Below are positions 15,168 through 23,896 of a DNA stretch of 53,564 nt, in pieces. A program made the position numbers and the translations under genes. Positions within the stretch are counted from its first letter, which is position 1. Each line of letters begins with the position of its first letter. The notes below the pieces were generated by a model. It saw only the letters and a program-made list of their open reading frames with translations. It searched no databases and had not been told where the DNA came from. This DNA is from Bacillota bacterium (GTDB lineage: Bacteria > Bacillota > Limnochordia > Limnochordales > DUMU01). Location: the NCBI GenBank assembly GCA_012839805.1, contig DUMU01000027.1, forward strand, positions 1 through 53,564, given 5' to 3'.

Positions 15168-17846
15168 CTACCGGCCCGAATCGGCCAGACGCCGGGCGAG
15201 CAGGGTGAAACGGCGCTCCTGTTCGCCTCGGCGCACGTAGACCGCCAGGGCCCGTTTTTCGCCGATGAGCACGCAGACACGCTTGGCCCGGGTGATGGCG
15301 GTGTAGAGAAGATGCCGGCTCATCAGGGAGGGGGCGATGAAGGTCACCGGGAAGACCACGGCAGCAAACTCGTTCCCCTGGCTTTTATGAACTGTGGTCG
15401 CATACGCGGGTACGATCTCGTCCAGCTGCTCGTCCCGGTAGAGGGCCAGCCGGCCGTCGTCGAAGAGCACGGCCACTTCGCTGCGGGCCGGGTCGACGGC
15501 GACGATCCGGCCGAGTTCGCCGTTGAACACACCTTCGCCCCGCTCCACCCTGGTCGCGGTGTGCCCCTGCTCACGCTTGCCAGCTCCGCCCCCGGCGCCG
15601 GTCTTCCCGGAGTCCACGTTCCCGGGGTAGATGCTGCCGTGCTCCGCGTCGAGACCTGCCTTGACGTCACCAACGTCCACCTCGTTGTCGATCTCCATAT
15701 CCCCTTCGTCCGGGGCTTCTTCCGCGGCTTGCTGGCGAGCCAGGGCTTTCAGCACGGCCAGCAGTTCGGACAGTTCTCGCGCCCCCGGGGCCGGCTCCGC
15801 CCCGTTCTCCGGTCGGACCCAGGTCTGCCGGTAGTCGTTGCGGATCTGCATCACCTTGTCACCCGGCCGGAAGGAGTACCCACCCCGAACCAGAGCAGGT
15901 TTCCCGCTCGCCGCGGGGTTGAGCGCCTCCTGCAGGCGGGCGTTGAGGGATTCCACCCCCACCTTCCCTTTTCGCATGGGAGCCAGTACCTGTATTGCCT
16001 CCACCGCCTGCTCCCCCGTCAACCCCAGCGCGGCGGGAAGGCGCCGGGTGGCATAGTCGACTACCAGCTCCGCCACGGCATCGGCATCCGTCTCTTCGAC
16101 CAGGAAAAAGTCGCGAAACCCCCACACCGGCATCAGACCCCGGTTGATCCGGTGCGCGTTGGTCACGATCCCGCTCTGTTCGGCCTGGCGGTAGATCCGG
16201 GAGAGCCGCACCACCGGCACCCGCCCGCTCGCGATCAGATCGGCGAGGAATTGGCCCGGACCAACGGAGGGCAGCTGATCGGCATCGCCTACCAGGACCA
16301 GGCGACCGCGCTCCGGCAAAGCTCGCAGCAAGGAGACCGCCAGCGAAAGGTCGAGCATGGAGACCTCGTCGACCACCACCACATCCGTTTCCAGGGGACG
16401 GTCCTCATTACGCCGGAAGCCAAAACGTTCCCGCACCCCTCCGGGCTCGAAGGCTTCTCCTTCTCCGGCTCCTGTGTCTTCCGGCAAGCCGGGCTCCGTG
16501 TCGATTCGGCCAAACTCGAGGAGCCGGTGAATGGTACGGGCAGGCCAGCCGGTGGCTTCGGCCAGGCGCCGGGCGGCGCGGCCGGTGGGAGCTGCCAGCG
16601 CGAAACGCTCTTCGGCCTCGTGCCAGAGGGAGACCAGGCACCGGATCAACGTGGTCTTGCCCGTACCCGGGCCGCCCGTGATCACGACACAGCTTTCCTG
16701 TAACCCCTTTTCGACCGCCTCTCGCTGCTCTGGAGAAAGCGATATGCCCTCCCTGGCCTCCCACCGGGCGATGGCCGCCGCGGCCTCGGCGTGGCTGAAG
16801 AGGGAAAGGGTGCGGGGCCGGTCGACGAGGTGACGGAGACGCTCCGCCGCCTCGCACTCCCGGCGCCACCAACGCGGCAGATATACCGCAACTTCGGCGC
16901 CATACTCCTCGGCTATAAGTTCTCCCTCTCGTATGACCTGGTCGAGTACGGAAGCGAGGCGGCGCAAGTCGAGGTCTTCCCCGTCGCCGTTGCCCTCACC
17001 CTCGCCGTCGCCACCGCCCCTGCCCTCTCCGTCGCCGGTGCCGGCAACCGTCCCTGCCGGACCGTTCGAAGGATCCCGGCCCTCCTCTCCTTCCAGCCGC
17101 AGAAGCCGGGCCGTCTGCCGCAAGAGGAGCGAGCGCGGAAGGAAGAGATGGCCGGACTCGGAGGCCTGCTCGAGGGCATAAAAAAGGCCGGCGGCCAGTC
17201 GCTCCGGGGCGTGGGAGGCAAACCCCAGACCTCTGGCGATCCGGTCGGCGATTTGAAACCCGATCCCGGGGACGTCCCGGGCCAACCGGTAGGGATTTTC
17301 CCGTACTATGGCCACGGCCCGGGGGCCGTAGCGGCGAAAGATGCGCCATGCATACGCCGGTGAAATGCCGTGCCCCTGCAGAAAGACCATGACCTGCTGC
17401 AGGGCTCGCTCGACCTGAAAAGCCCGGATAATAGCCTGCGCCCGCCGCGCTCCGATGCCTTCGACCTCTTTCACCCGCTCGGGCTCTTCGGCCAGCACCC
17501 GGAGAGTGTCCAGACCGAAAGCGCGCACGAGACGCCGGGCGGTGGCCGGCCCCACCCCGGGGAGCCGGCCTGAGGCGAGGTATGCCTCTATGCCCTTGAG
17601 CGTCTCCGGAGCAAAGATCTGGTATTCTTCCGCGTGGAACTGCCGGCCGTACTGGGGGTGTGATTCCCAGGCTCCCCAGAGCCTGAGCTTGTCCCCCGGA
17701 TTGAGCGCGACGAAGCGGCCGACCACTACCGCATTGGCCCCGGTGGCCGCCGGCCCCTGGCAGGCCCGCAGGCGGACCACAGTAAAAAGGCTCTCGGGGT
17801 CGTGGTAGGTAACCCGTTCAACGACCCCTTCGAGGACCGTCGCCAA
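15168..17846 (-). CDS. recD2: RecD2-type SF1B DNA helicase
   Basis: The 892-residue protein has an N-terminal helix-hairpin-helix region (about 90-215: LPGVGPATARRLVRAFG, VEGIGARRAQAII, VPGIGFQIADRIARGLGF) and a RecD-like helicase core. Walker A is GGPGTGKTT at about 391-399, then VVVDEVSMLD, GDADQLPSVGPGQFL, LSRIYRQA, ATTVHKSQGNEF and LLYTAITRAKR. RecD2 is a 5'-3' helicase not tied to RecBC and acts in repair and replication. It starts with TTG after GGGAGGGAA. The protein is longer than most RecD2 because of two acidic or Gly-rich inserts, at about 252-292 and 680-765. Confidence 0.95.
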   Translation of the reverse strand: MATVLEGVVERVTYHDPESLFTVVRLRACQGPAATGANAVVVGRFVALNPGDKLRLWGAWESHPQYGRQFHAEEYQIFAPETLKGIEAYLASGRLPGVGPATARRLVRAFGLDTLRVLAEEPERVKEVEGIGARRAQAIIRAFQVERALQQVMVFLQGHGISPAYAWRIFRRYGPRAVAIVRENPYRLARDVPGIGFQIADRIARGLGFASHAPERLAAGLFYALEQASESGHLFLPRSLLLRQTARLLRLEGEEGRDPSNGPAGTVAGTGDGEGRGGGDGEGEGNGDGEDLDLRRLASVLDQVIREGELIAEEYGAEVAVYLPRWWRRECEAAERLRHLVDRPRTLSLFSHAEAAAAIARWEAREGISLSPEQREAVEKGLQESCVVITGGPGTGKTTLIRCLVSLWHEAEERFALAAPTGRAARRLAEATGWPARTIHRLLEFGRIDTEPGLPEDTGAGEGEAFEPGGVRERFGFRRNEDRPLETDVVVVDEVSMLDLSLAVSLLRALPERGRLVLVGDADQLPSVGPGQFLADLIASGRVPVVRLSRIYRQAEQSGIVTNAHRINRGLMPVWGFRDFFLVEETDADAVAELVVDYATRRLPAALGLTGEQAVEAIQVLAPMRKGKVGVESLNARLQEALNPAASGKPALVRGGYSFRPGDKVMQIRNDYRQTWVRPENGAEPAPGARELSELLAVLKALARQQAAEEAPDEGDMEIDNEVDVGDVKAGLDAEHGSIYPGNVDSGKTGAGGGAGKREQGHTATRVERGEGVFNGELGRIVAVDPARSEVAVLFDDGRLALYRDEQLDEIVPAYATTVHKSQGNEFAAVVFPVTFIAPSLMSRHLLYTAITRAKRVCVLIGEKRALAVYVRRGEQERRFTLLARRLADSGR

Positions 17847-18007
17847 TCAATTCCCTCCCTGGAGTCACCCTGCTCGCCGATCCACCGGATTCGCCCCTCC
17901 ACTCGACCCGCCGGCCCGCCGGCCTTTCCGGTGCTGGTCGCTCTTTTCTGCAAACGGTGCGGCTTTCCTTCCCAGCTCTTCCTTCCCAGCTCTTCATTCC
18001 CGGCCTT

Positions 18008-18334
18008 TCACTCCAGACTCACCAGTCCCGACCGGACGGCCATCAGCACCACCCGCGTTCGATCCCCGGTCCCCAACTTTCGGTAGATGCTGCTTATATG
18101 GTTCTTCACCGTATGCATACTGATGAAGAGAGCACCGGCGATCTCACGATTGTTATACCCCTTGGCCATCAGGGAGAGCACTTCCCGTTCCCGGCGCGTT
18201 AGAATGGCCAGGAGATCCGCTGCGTCCGCCTTCCCGGCCGGCAGCCGCGGGGGTTGTCCGGCAGGGCCGCCGGAGGTTCCGCCCTCTCCTGCCTGCAGTG
18301 CCCAATAAGCTTGGGGCGCCCCTACCCGCCACAT
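18008..18334 (-). CDS. Stand-alone LuxR/GerE-type HTH regulator
   Basis: The last 65 residues are a LuxR C-terminal domain: LTRREREVLSLMAKGYNNREIAGALFISMHTVKNHISSIYRKLGTGDRTRVVLMAVRSGLV. The preceding 40 residues are Gly/Ala/Pro-rich with no receiver or ligand domain. At 108 residues it resembles GerE-size proteins, the sporulation regulator of 74 residues, but that comparison is only by layout. The ATG at 18334 has GGGAGG seven bases upstream. It is monocistronic on the minus strand between mtnP and recD2. Targets are unknown. Confidence 0.88.
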   Translation of the reverse strand: MWRVGAPQAYWALQAGEGGTSGGPAGQPPRLPAGKADAADLLAILTRREREVLSLMAKGYNNREIAGALFISMHTVKNHISSIYRKLGTGDRTRVVLMAVRSGLVSLE

Positions 18335-18507
18335 AGCCCGGCCTCCCAACAGGGTCCTCTCTTACGGAACAACAGGACATCCCGTCGTTTTATTCCCTAC
18401 ATAGTACTCGCTGCTTTGGGAGCGTGTGTCGCCGCGCAGTATGGCTGCGGTGAGCCCGTCTTCCTAATTTGCGCCTTGCTCGCGCCCGCCGGGAGCCCCC
18501 GGGAATG

Positions 18508-18539
18508 AAGAAGCACCGGCCGCAGCCGGCGCTTCTTCC
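18508..18539 (-). terminator. Hairpin after mtnP, probable terminator
   Basis: GAAGAAGC-A-CCGGC / GCCGG-C-GCTTCTTC form a long stem with one mismatch around a 4-base loop. It lies about 110 bases past the mtnP stop. On the minus strand it is followed only by ATTCCC, so there is no strong U-tract; it may act as an imperfect intrinsic terminator. The rest of 18335-18651 holds the tandem repeat at 18605-18644 and no gene that I can support. Confidence 0.55.
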
Positions 18540-18604
18540 AGGGGTTCGGGGTAGGGGGTATCGAATCCTATGCGCCCCGACCCGGCGGTATGCCGCACGT
18601 AGTG

Positions 18605-18644
18605 CCGGTCGCAGCCGGTCGCAGGCGGTTGCAGGCGGTTGCAG
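18605..18644 (+). repeat. Four 10-base tandem repeats just after mtnP
   Basis: Two copies of ccggtcgcag are followed by two copies of gcggttgcag, about 10 bases each, immediately past the mtnP stop codon. The two sub-types differ at two positions, which suggests duplication of duplicated units. No function is evident. Confidence 0.75.
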
Positions 18645-18651
18645 CTGCCGC

Positions 18652-19464
18652 TCAGGCTGGTGACGACGGAGCCGCGCACGAGCAATGGCGCTCACGGGGG
18701 AGCCGGCGCACGATTTCTAAGAGGAGATCTTTCAGCCGTTCGTTGTTGGCGGCGAAGACCCGCAAAACCTCCTCGTGGGAGACAGGCTTGACCTCGGGCT
18801 CACCCTCCAACCCGACATCGTAATCGGTGATCAAGGAGATGTTGAGGTAGCACAGCCCCAGCTCCCGGGCGAGGATCACCTCCGGATACTGGGTCATGTT
18901 GATCACTTCCCACCCGTGCTGCCGAAACTCCCGGCTTTCCGAGCGGGTAGAAAAGCGCGGTCCCTGGACTACCACCACCGTTCCCCGTTCATGGAAGGGA
19001 AAGTCGAGCGAACGGGCCGCTTCGGCGGCCACCTTTCGCATCTCGTCACAGTAGGGATCGGCCGCGCTTACGTGAGTGACGATGGGGCCGTCGAAAAACG
19101 TATCCTCCCGCCCCCAAGTGCGGTTGACGAACTGATCGCAGAAGACAAAATCCCCCGGCTTCACGTGGGGCTGGAGGCTCCCGGAAGCGCAGGGACCTAT
19201 GATACGCTTGACCCCTAGCTCCTTCATGGCCCAGAGGTTGGCCCGGTAATTTATGCGATGGGGCGGGAAGCGATGGTCTTTGCCGTGCCGCGGCAGGAAC
19301 GCCACCCGCCTTCCCCCCAGTTCGCCCAGGGCGATTTTGTCGCTGGGTGCTCCATACGGCGTCTCCACCCAGATCTCCCGGGGGCTCGCCAGGAGTTCAT
19401 AAAAGCCGGAACCACCGAAAATGCCGATCTCTGCCTGCGGTGCCCTCTCCTGCCCTACCTCCAC
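18652..19464 (-). CDS. mtnP: S-methyl-5'-thioadenosine phosphorylase
   Basis: The 270-residue protein has the MTAP/PNP family features: IGIFGGSGFYELL with the phosphate-binding Gly-rich loop, FLPRHGKDHRFPPHRINYRANLWAMKELGVKRIIGPCASGSL, VVVQGPRFSTRSESREFRQHG, and INMTQYPEVILARELGLCYLNISLITDYDVG. It cleaves methylthioadenosine to adenine and methylthioribose-1-phosphate, recycling the by-product of polyamine synthesis. It is last in the four-gene operon with the glycosyltransferase, deacetylase and BshC-like gene, 32 bases after the latter. The rest of the salvage pathway (mtnA, etc.) is not in the window. Confidence 0.94.
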   Translation of the reverse strand: MEVGQERAPQAEIGIFGGSGFYELLASPREIWVETPYGAPSDKIALGELGGRRVAFLPRHGKDHRFPPHRINYRANLWAMKELGVKRIIGPCASGSLQPHVKPGDFVFCDQFVNRTWGREDTFFDGPIVTHVSAADPYCDEMRKVAAEAARSLDFPFHERGTVVVVQGPRFSTRSESREFRQHGWEVINMTQYPEVILARELGLCYLNISLITDYDVGLEGEPEVKPVSHEEVLRVFAANNERLKDLLLEIVRRLPRERHCSCAAPSSPA

Positions 19465-19496
19465 GTTTCCTCGTCTCCTTTCCCGCGGCCTGGCCC

Positions 19497-21404
19497 TTAC
19501 CTGCTGGGGGCCTGGTTGTTTCCTCTCGCTGGCTGCCCGTGGCCCGCCGGCCGTTCACCGGTGGCCGCCGTTTTGCCCCCAAGAAGGCTTCCCCACCGAG
19601 AGGCGATCCGATCCCAAAGTAACCCCGGATCATACAGGAGAAAGGGATACTCCCGGAAGCGGGCAACTTCCTCCTCTTTCGCCTGAACTGCCAGCTCCTC
19701 AAGTCTCCTATCCAGTTCCGCGAGGAGGGGACGGAAGAAGCGGGCGAGCTCCTGGGTGGTTTGCGCGAGCTCGCGGGCAAGCTCCCGCTTTTCCTCACGG
19801 GAGGCCGTAGCGAGCCGGGCGATGAGCTTCTCTTTCCTTGCGGCCAGGCGAGTCGCCTCGGCCCGCGCTCCCTCGTCGGTAAGCCGTTCCAGGTACCGCT
19901 GGGGGTTTTGTTCGAGATCACGCCGGAAAGCCCGAATCTGTCCCATCTCTCCGGAGACTCCCAGCCGGATCGGCAAAGGGAGGTAACTGGTAAAGGAGAC
20001 CACCGCCCCTTCCGGCAGCGCCTGGCCGTAAAACGAACGGGCCACTGCTTCGGTCACCCGATCGTAGCGGCCCCCGCCCACCCCGTGGATGAAGAGATCG
20101 CTGAAGAAGAGGCGGGTAAAGAGGGTCAAGGTAAGCGCCTTGGGCCACACCCGGGCCCCGCTGGCCTGCCACCGTTCCAGGCTCATCATACCCCAGGACT
20201 CCCAGCTGGATGCCGGCGCCTCCGGGGCGGGCGGAGGAGGTAGGCGCAAGAAGGGCTCACCTGCCCGGCCGTCTTCGAAGGAGGAAAGGACCAGTTCGCC
20301 ACGTCCACCTCGGGAACAGGCAAGGCTCTGGCGCTGCTCGACGCCGGAGGGCCGTCTCTCGAGGAGTACCAACCAGAAAGGCAATTCCAGCGCCCCGCCG
20401 GCGGTGCCGAGGTCGGGAAACGGATTGGCCCGGGAACGAATCTTTCGCCGCTCCCGGTAGGCGCGCAGCTCTTGATTGTAGACCGAATGAAACTCTTCGG
20501 CCCGGGCCACGATGTCGAAGACGTAAGCCATGAACGCCGGGGTGCGCGCGAGCCAGGATACCGGGAGTTCCAGGTACCGTGGCCGGCCGGCGCCGGCTCG
20601 GGACTCCCAGCGCCGGCGAAGGCAAGCCAGCCAATCACCCAGGCTCGCAAGGCCCCCTCCCGACCGGGCGGTCGTGGCGACGAGCCGCCGGCTTTGCTGC
20701 CAACCTTCCCGCAACTCATCGAGATCGCCGGGAGCGATGGCGGCGTCGATCTTCTCGAGCCACCCCTCGAGCTCGGTCGCGGAGGGTGGCGCCTGCAAGA
20801 CGAAAGGCCGCGGCTGCACGAAAGGTGGGTCGACCATTTCCAGGCGCCATTCGGGGCGGCCCGGCCCGCCCCCGGGGGAACTTGCTCGCAAGGGAACCGG
20901 GAACCGGAGATCGGCAGCACTATCCGTGTCTACCACCAGGTTGACCGTTACGGGAGGGATACCGGCCTCGCCTGCCAAATGGTCGGCCGCGAGCTGGAGA
21001 ACCACGTTCTTGGCCCAGATGCCGGGATGGTAGAAAAGTGGCTGGTGACCGGTGGCAATGATCGGAACTCCGCCGGGCTCTTCCCTCCCGCTCCCGGCTC
21101 GTTCCTGCACCCTTGCCGCAACCTCCGCGTCCCCCATTACCTGCCGGGTGTACTCCCCCGCCAAAGCCAGGAGTTGCCGGCGGACCAAGACACGGAAAGC
21201 CTCGTGCCGCTGGCCCAGGGGACCGGGCAGAGCTGCCGATCGGGCCAGAAGGTCACGGTTTTGCCGGAGGGTAGTCGCCCAGGTAGCCGGTGAAGGAGCG
21301 ACGAGCAGCTCACCATCGGCTGAGGGTACTTCGTAGTCACAGCCGGTATCCGCCTGCGTAAGACAAGAGCAACCCGCCGGATCGCCGGAGGCCAACCCTT
21401 GCAT
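19497..21404 (-). CDS. Large protein with BshC-like layout (putative cysteine-adding or related ligase)
   Basis: The 635-residue protein is not a clear match to a named family by eye. It shows the layout of BshC, the last enzyme of bacillithiol synthesis. About residues 115-175 read IATGHQPLFYHPGIWAKNVVLQLAADHL and VNLVVDTDSAADL, comparable to BshC's GGQQAGLLTGPLY and FWVAGEDHD. A later RLFFSDLFIHGVGGGRYDRVTEA resembles the BshC core, and a C-terminal coiled coil (about 510-600) ends in a Tyr/Trp segment. The N-terminus has three Cys within 13 residues (CSCLTQADTGC). The ATG at 21404 has AGGGGGG nine bases upstream. It is 34 bases from a BshB1-type deacetylase gene. Substrate is unproven. Confidence 0.6.
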   Translation of the reverse strand: MQGLASGDPAGCSCLTQADTGCDYEVPSADGELLVAPSPATWATTLRQNRDLLARSAALPGPLGQRHEAFRVLVRRQLLALAGEYTRQVMGDAEVAARVQERAGSGREEPGGVPIIATGHQPLFYHPGIWAKNVVLQLAADHLAGEAGIPPVTVNLVVDTDSAADLRFPVPLRASSPGGGPGRPEWRLEMVDPPFVQPRPFVLQAPPSATELEGWLEKIDAAIAPGDLDELREGWQQSRRLVATTARSGGGLASLGDWLACLRRRWESRAGAGRPRYLELPVSWLARTPAFMAYVFDIVARAEEFHSVYNQELRAYRERRKIRSRANPFPDLGTAGGALELPFWLVLLERRPSGVEQRQSLACSRGGRGELVLSSFEDGRAGEPFLRLPPPPAPEAPASSWESWGMMSLERWQASGARVWPKALTLTLFTRLFFSDLFIHGVGGGRYDRVTEAVARSFYGQALPEGAVVSFTSYLPLPIRLGVSGEMGQIRAFRRDLEQNPQRYLERLTDEGARAEATRLAARKEKLIARLATASREEKRELARELAQTTQELARFFRPLLAELDRRLEELAVQAKEEEVARFREYPFLLYDPGLLWDRIASRWGSLLGGKTAATGERPAGHGQPARGNNQAPSR

Positions 21405-21438
21405 GGCTCGATTCCCCCCTGCGCGCTTTCTCAGCTTC

Positions 21439-22179
21439 TCAGATCAATCCTCGCAGTGAACCGAGGCCGACGGTCTCCCTGGTAACAAACGGTTCACCGG
21501 CGGCCCTCCCGATGCGGGCCCCGTAGCCACGTGCTTCGGTCTCGATCCGCAAGAGTGCCGCCCGGTCCCCCCGCCCGCGGATGAACTGGCTCTCGTAAAG
21601 GCTAAGGATTGCCAGCTTGCGCTCGAGAAAGGGTGAGATGTCCACGATAAACGCCGGCTGCGGGGTGACACGGATGTGGGTACTGAAGAAATGGAAAACC
21701 CTCTCGGGCCACCAGGGCTCGCCCGGCATCGGGGTCCGGGTCAACTTAGCGTAGAAGCGGGCTGCCTCTCCGATCGCCTGCGCCGCCAGATGGTCGGGAT
21801 GCGCGTCTTCCCAGTAGTGAACGAACAGCCACCGCGGCCGGGTCAGCCGGATGATACCGGCCAGCATCTCCCGGGCTTCGATAGAATCAACCAGGTAGCG
21901 GTTGGGGAAAGGCAGGATCCGGCGAAAGACGACACCTAAAGCCCGGGCGGCTTTCTCCGCCTCGGCCAGGCGTTCTTCCACCGAACCGAACGGAGTCGGT
22001 TCACCGTTGGTCAGGTCTACGATGCCGACGGAGAGCCCCTCCTCCACCGCCTGCAGGATGGTTCCGGCCATGCCGATCTCGACGTCATCGGGGTGGGCGC
22101 CGACGGCCAGGATGTCCACGGAAGTGAGTTCACCAACCGCGTATTCAGCCCTATCCTTGGTGGGTTCGGTCTCATTCAC
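21439..22179 (-). CDS. PIG-L/LmbE deacetylase, BshB1-type
   Basis: The 246-residue protein has the PIG-L zinc motif AVGAHPDDVEIGMAGTI (about residues 30-46) with the Asp-Asp catalytic pair, then DAHPDH (about 126-131) giving the third metal ligand, and a BshB1-like LSLYESQF near residue 195. The family removes acetyl groups from GlcNAc-linked compounds; BshB1 acts on GlcNAc-malate. The start codon is GTG, 18 bases after the glycosyltransferase stop, with AGGAG somewhat far upstream. It sits between the glycosyltransferase and the BshC-like gene, which favours a thiol or amino-sugar pathway. DLTNGEPTPFG is a variant found in other PIG-L branches, so bacillithiol is not certain. Confidence 0.88.
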   Translation of the reverse strand: MNETEPTKDRAEYAVGELTSVDILAVGAHPDDVEIGMAGTILQAVEEGLSVGIVDLTNGEPTPFGSVEERLAEAEKAARALGVVFRRILPFPNRYLVDSIEAREMLAGIIRLTRPRWLFVHYWEDAHPDHLAAQAIGEAARFYAKLTRTPMPGEPWWPERVFHFFSTHIRVTPQPAFIVDISPFLERKLAILSLYESQFIRGRGDRAALLRIETEARGYGARIGRAAGEPFVTRETVGLGSLRGLI

Positions 22180-22197
22180 CAGGGCATCCGCTCCTTC

Positions 22198-22953
22198 TTA
22201 TCCGACCCGGCATCCGTCCATCGAGCAGGGCAGCCTTCCCTCGATTTTCGAGAGCTCCTCCCCGATCACCCTAAGGTAGTAACGGAGTCGGGTGGCCGCA
22301 TCGTCGAGGGATCCGCCAAAACGGCGTTCAAAGTTGGGCACGTAGATTAACGGAACCGGTATCTCCTCGATACGCAGCCCGGCCTGCCAGGCCTGGAGCC
22401 ACAACTGTAGCGGCATGCCGTAGCCTGGCTCGTCGAGGGAGAGCCGGGTCAGCGAATCGACCCGATAAGCTTTGAACCCGCAAAAAGCATCGGTCAGCGA
22501 CCATCCCGTCAAACCGTTGATAACCTCCGTGATCAGCCGGTTTATACGGAGCCGCTCGGGAGGGACCTGCCGCAATTCTGCTTCCGTGGGAGGAACAAGA
22601 TACCGGCTACCCGAAACGATGTCGACTCCCGTGGCTTCGATCCGCTCCAGGAACTCCGAGACCTGGGCCGGCTCGTGCTGTTCGTCGCAGTCCATGGTCA
22701 CGACGATATCGTGACCGGCCGCTCGCGCGTATTCGAACCCGTCGCGTAACGCCCGCCCATAGCCAAGGTTCACGGGGTGTCTCAATACCCGTACGGTTGG
22801 AAAACGTTGGAGTTCGCTCGCCGTCTCGTCGGTGGAGCCGTCGTCCACGGCCAGCACTGCCCCCCGGTAATGGGTAAAGAGTTCCTCGAGCACCTTCCTG
22901 ACCGAGGGTCCTTCGTTGTAGACGGGAATGAGGACCAGCGGATTGGCAGCCAT
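22198..22953 (-). CDS. Family 2 glycosyltransferase
   Basis: The 251-residue protein is a GT-A fold GT2: VLIPVYNEGPSVRKVLEEL, AVDDGSTDETAS, NLGYGRALRDGFEYARA, VTMDCDEQHEP (the DxD-like metal site) and GSRYLVPP. Sequence resembles the dolichyl-phosphate mannose synthase and undecaprenyl-phosphate sugar transferase group. No C-terminal membrane segments are seen, so it is likely cytoplasmic. The ATG at 22953 has GGGAGG ten bases upstream and starts at the conserved fold; the frame is open to 23019. First gene of the operon. BshA, the usual bacillithiol glycosyltransferase, is GT4, so this would be a different chemistry. Confidence 0.92.
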   Translation of the reverse strand: MAANPLVLIPVYNEGPSVRKVLEELFTHYRGAVLAVDDGSTDETASELQRFPTVRVLRHPVNLGYGRALRDGFEYARAAGHDIVVTMDCDEQHEPAQVSEFLERIEATGVDIVSGSRYLVPPTEAELRQVPPERLRINRLITEVINGLTGWSLTDAFCGFKAYRVDSLTRLSLDEPGYGMPLQLWLQAWQAGLRIEEIPVPLIYVPNFERRFGGSLDDAATRLRYYLRVIGEELSKIEGRLPCSMDGCRVG

Positions 22954-22990
22954 ATGCTGATAACCTCCCGAAGCCGTTACCAGGCGGTTT

Positions 22991-23019
22991 ATTTTATAGC
23001 GATTATCGATAGGCAGCAA
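22991..23019 (-). promoter_or_regulatory. Promoter of the glycosyltransferase-deacetylase operon
   Basis: On the minus strand TTGCTG and TAAAAT are spaced by 17 bases, about 40 bases ahead of the glycosyltransferase ATG at 22953. The -10 box matches at five of six bases. Confidence 0.6.
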
Positions 23020-23138
23020 GGGCCTCCTGCCCCACCAATGGAGAAGTTCAGGACAAAGAAAGAGTGCACCGCGCTCCCAGGCTTAAGAGCCGGCGCACTG
23101 AGCAGACCTTCTCGAGGGGCCGTCCCGTCGTCTTTTCG

Positions 23139-23474
23139 TCACAGGAGCAACGAGAAAGTCCGGTCGATCCGGTGGACTCGTGACCCGTCGCCTTGTCTTT
23201 TTTCGAGGGCGGCCAGGACATGCAGGATACCGTCGTGGAGGTAATAGGATACCGCGCGGATCAAGTCGGCTGGCACCAGGGTCCCCAGCTGTTCGCGGAT
23301 TCGCTGATCAAGGCGGTCCATGGCGTTCCCGGGCTCCGCACCAGCGCAGTCTTGCTCCGGGCTGCCGCTCTGAGCTTTTCCTTTCTTTGTTCGGTCTTTT
23401 CGCGGCCCCGGACCCCCGGCAGACTCGAGCTCACCCGGCCCAAATTCCACAATGATCAGGCCTCTGACCTGCAT
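23139..23474 (-). CDS. Hypothetical protein, 111 aa
   Basis: I do not recognise it. The first 17 residues look like a beta strand (MQVRGLIIVEFGPGEL), then a charged Lys/Gly/Arg-rich linker (about 18-50), then a helical C-terminal part (MDRLDQRIREQLGTLVPADLIRAVSYYLHDGILHVLAALEKRQ). The ATG at 23474 has GGAGGTGG four bases upstream, which is what makes me accept the gene; the codon usage is like its neighbours. No signal peptide. Confidence 0.55.
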   Translation of the reverse strand: MQVRGLIIVEFGPGELESAGGPGPRKDRTKKGKAQSGSPEQDCAGAEPGNAMDRLDQRIREQLGTLVPADLIRAVSYYLHDGILHVLAALEKRQGDGSRVHRIDRTFSLLL

Positions 23475-23554
23475 CAAGCCACCTCCTGCCCCACGACGAT
23501 CCGGTCACGGAACCGCAGAAAGGGCATTTTCCGCTGGGGAGCAGCATTGGCTCT

Positions 23555-23896
23555 GGAAACGAGGGAGGGGTCCCTTCGACGACAGTGTTTCCAGGTCGTA
23601 TCTACGACCCTTTGGCCAGGCGCATGAAGTCCGTGATCATCCGATCCAGTTCGTCGTTGATCGCCCGCAGCTCATCTGGCGTGCCATGATCTGCGAGTTT
23701 GTAGAGTCGCTGCCGCAATTCCTCGATCTGCCGGCTCAACTCCTCTAACTGCTTCTTCCGCTCCGCTGGATGCCGTCGCCCGTGCTTGAGACGACCGGGT
23801 TGGTCAGCGATATTCGTGTCCCCCCTGTCGACGCCGGCAGCAACAGGGTCGCGACATAGGACGAAAGCGCTTCGCTGGGGACCCCTCTTCGTTTCC
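23555..23896. repeat. Inverted repeat pair enclosing the Spo0E-like gene
   Basis: GGAAACGAGGGAGGGGTCCC at 23555-23574 and the complement of 23877-23896 (GGAAACGAAGAGGGGTCCCC) are near-identical, differing by a substitution and a one-base shift. The two arms lie 342 bases apart and point inwards. This could be a small non-autonomous element, or a long-range RNA stem in the minus-strand transcript. No target-site duplication was identified with confidence. Confidence 0.5.

Noticed and set aside
15312-16703. 463-codon open frame on the plus strand inside recD2
   Set aside because: It is antisense to the well-conserved helicase motifs of recD2, has no ribosome site and a biased composition typical of a shadow frame in high-GC DNA.
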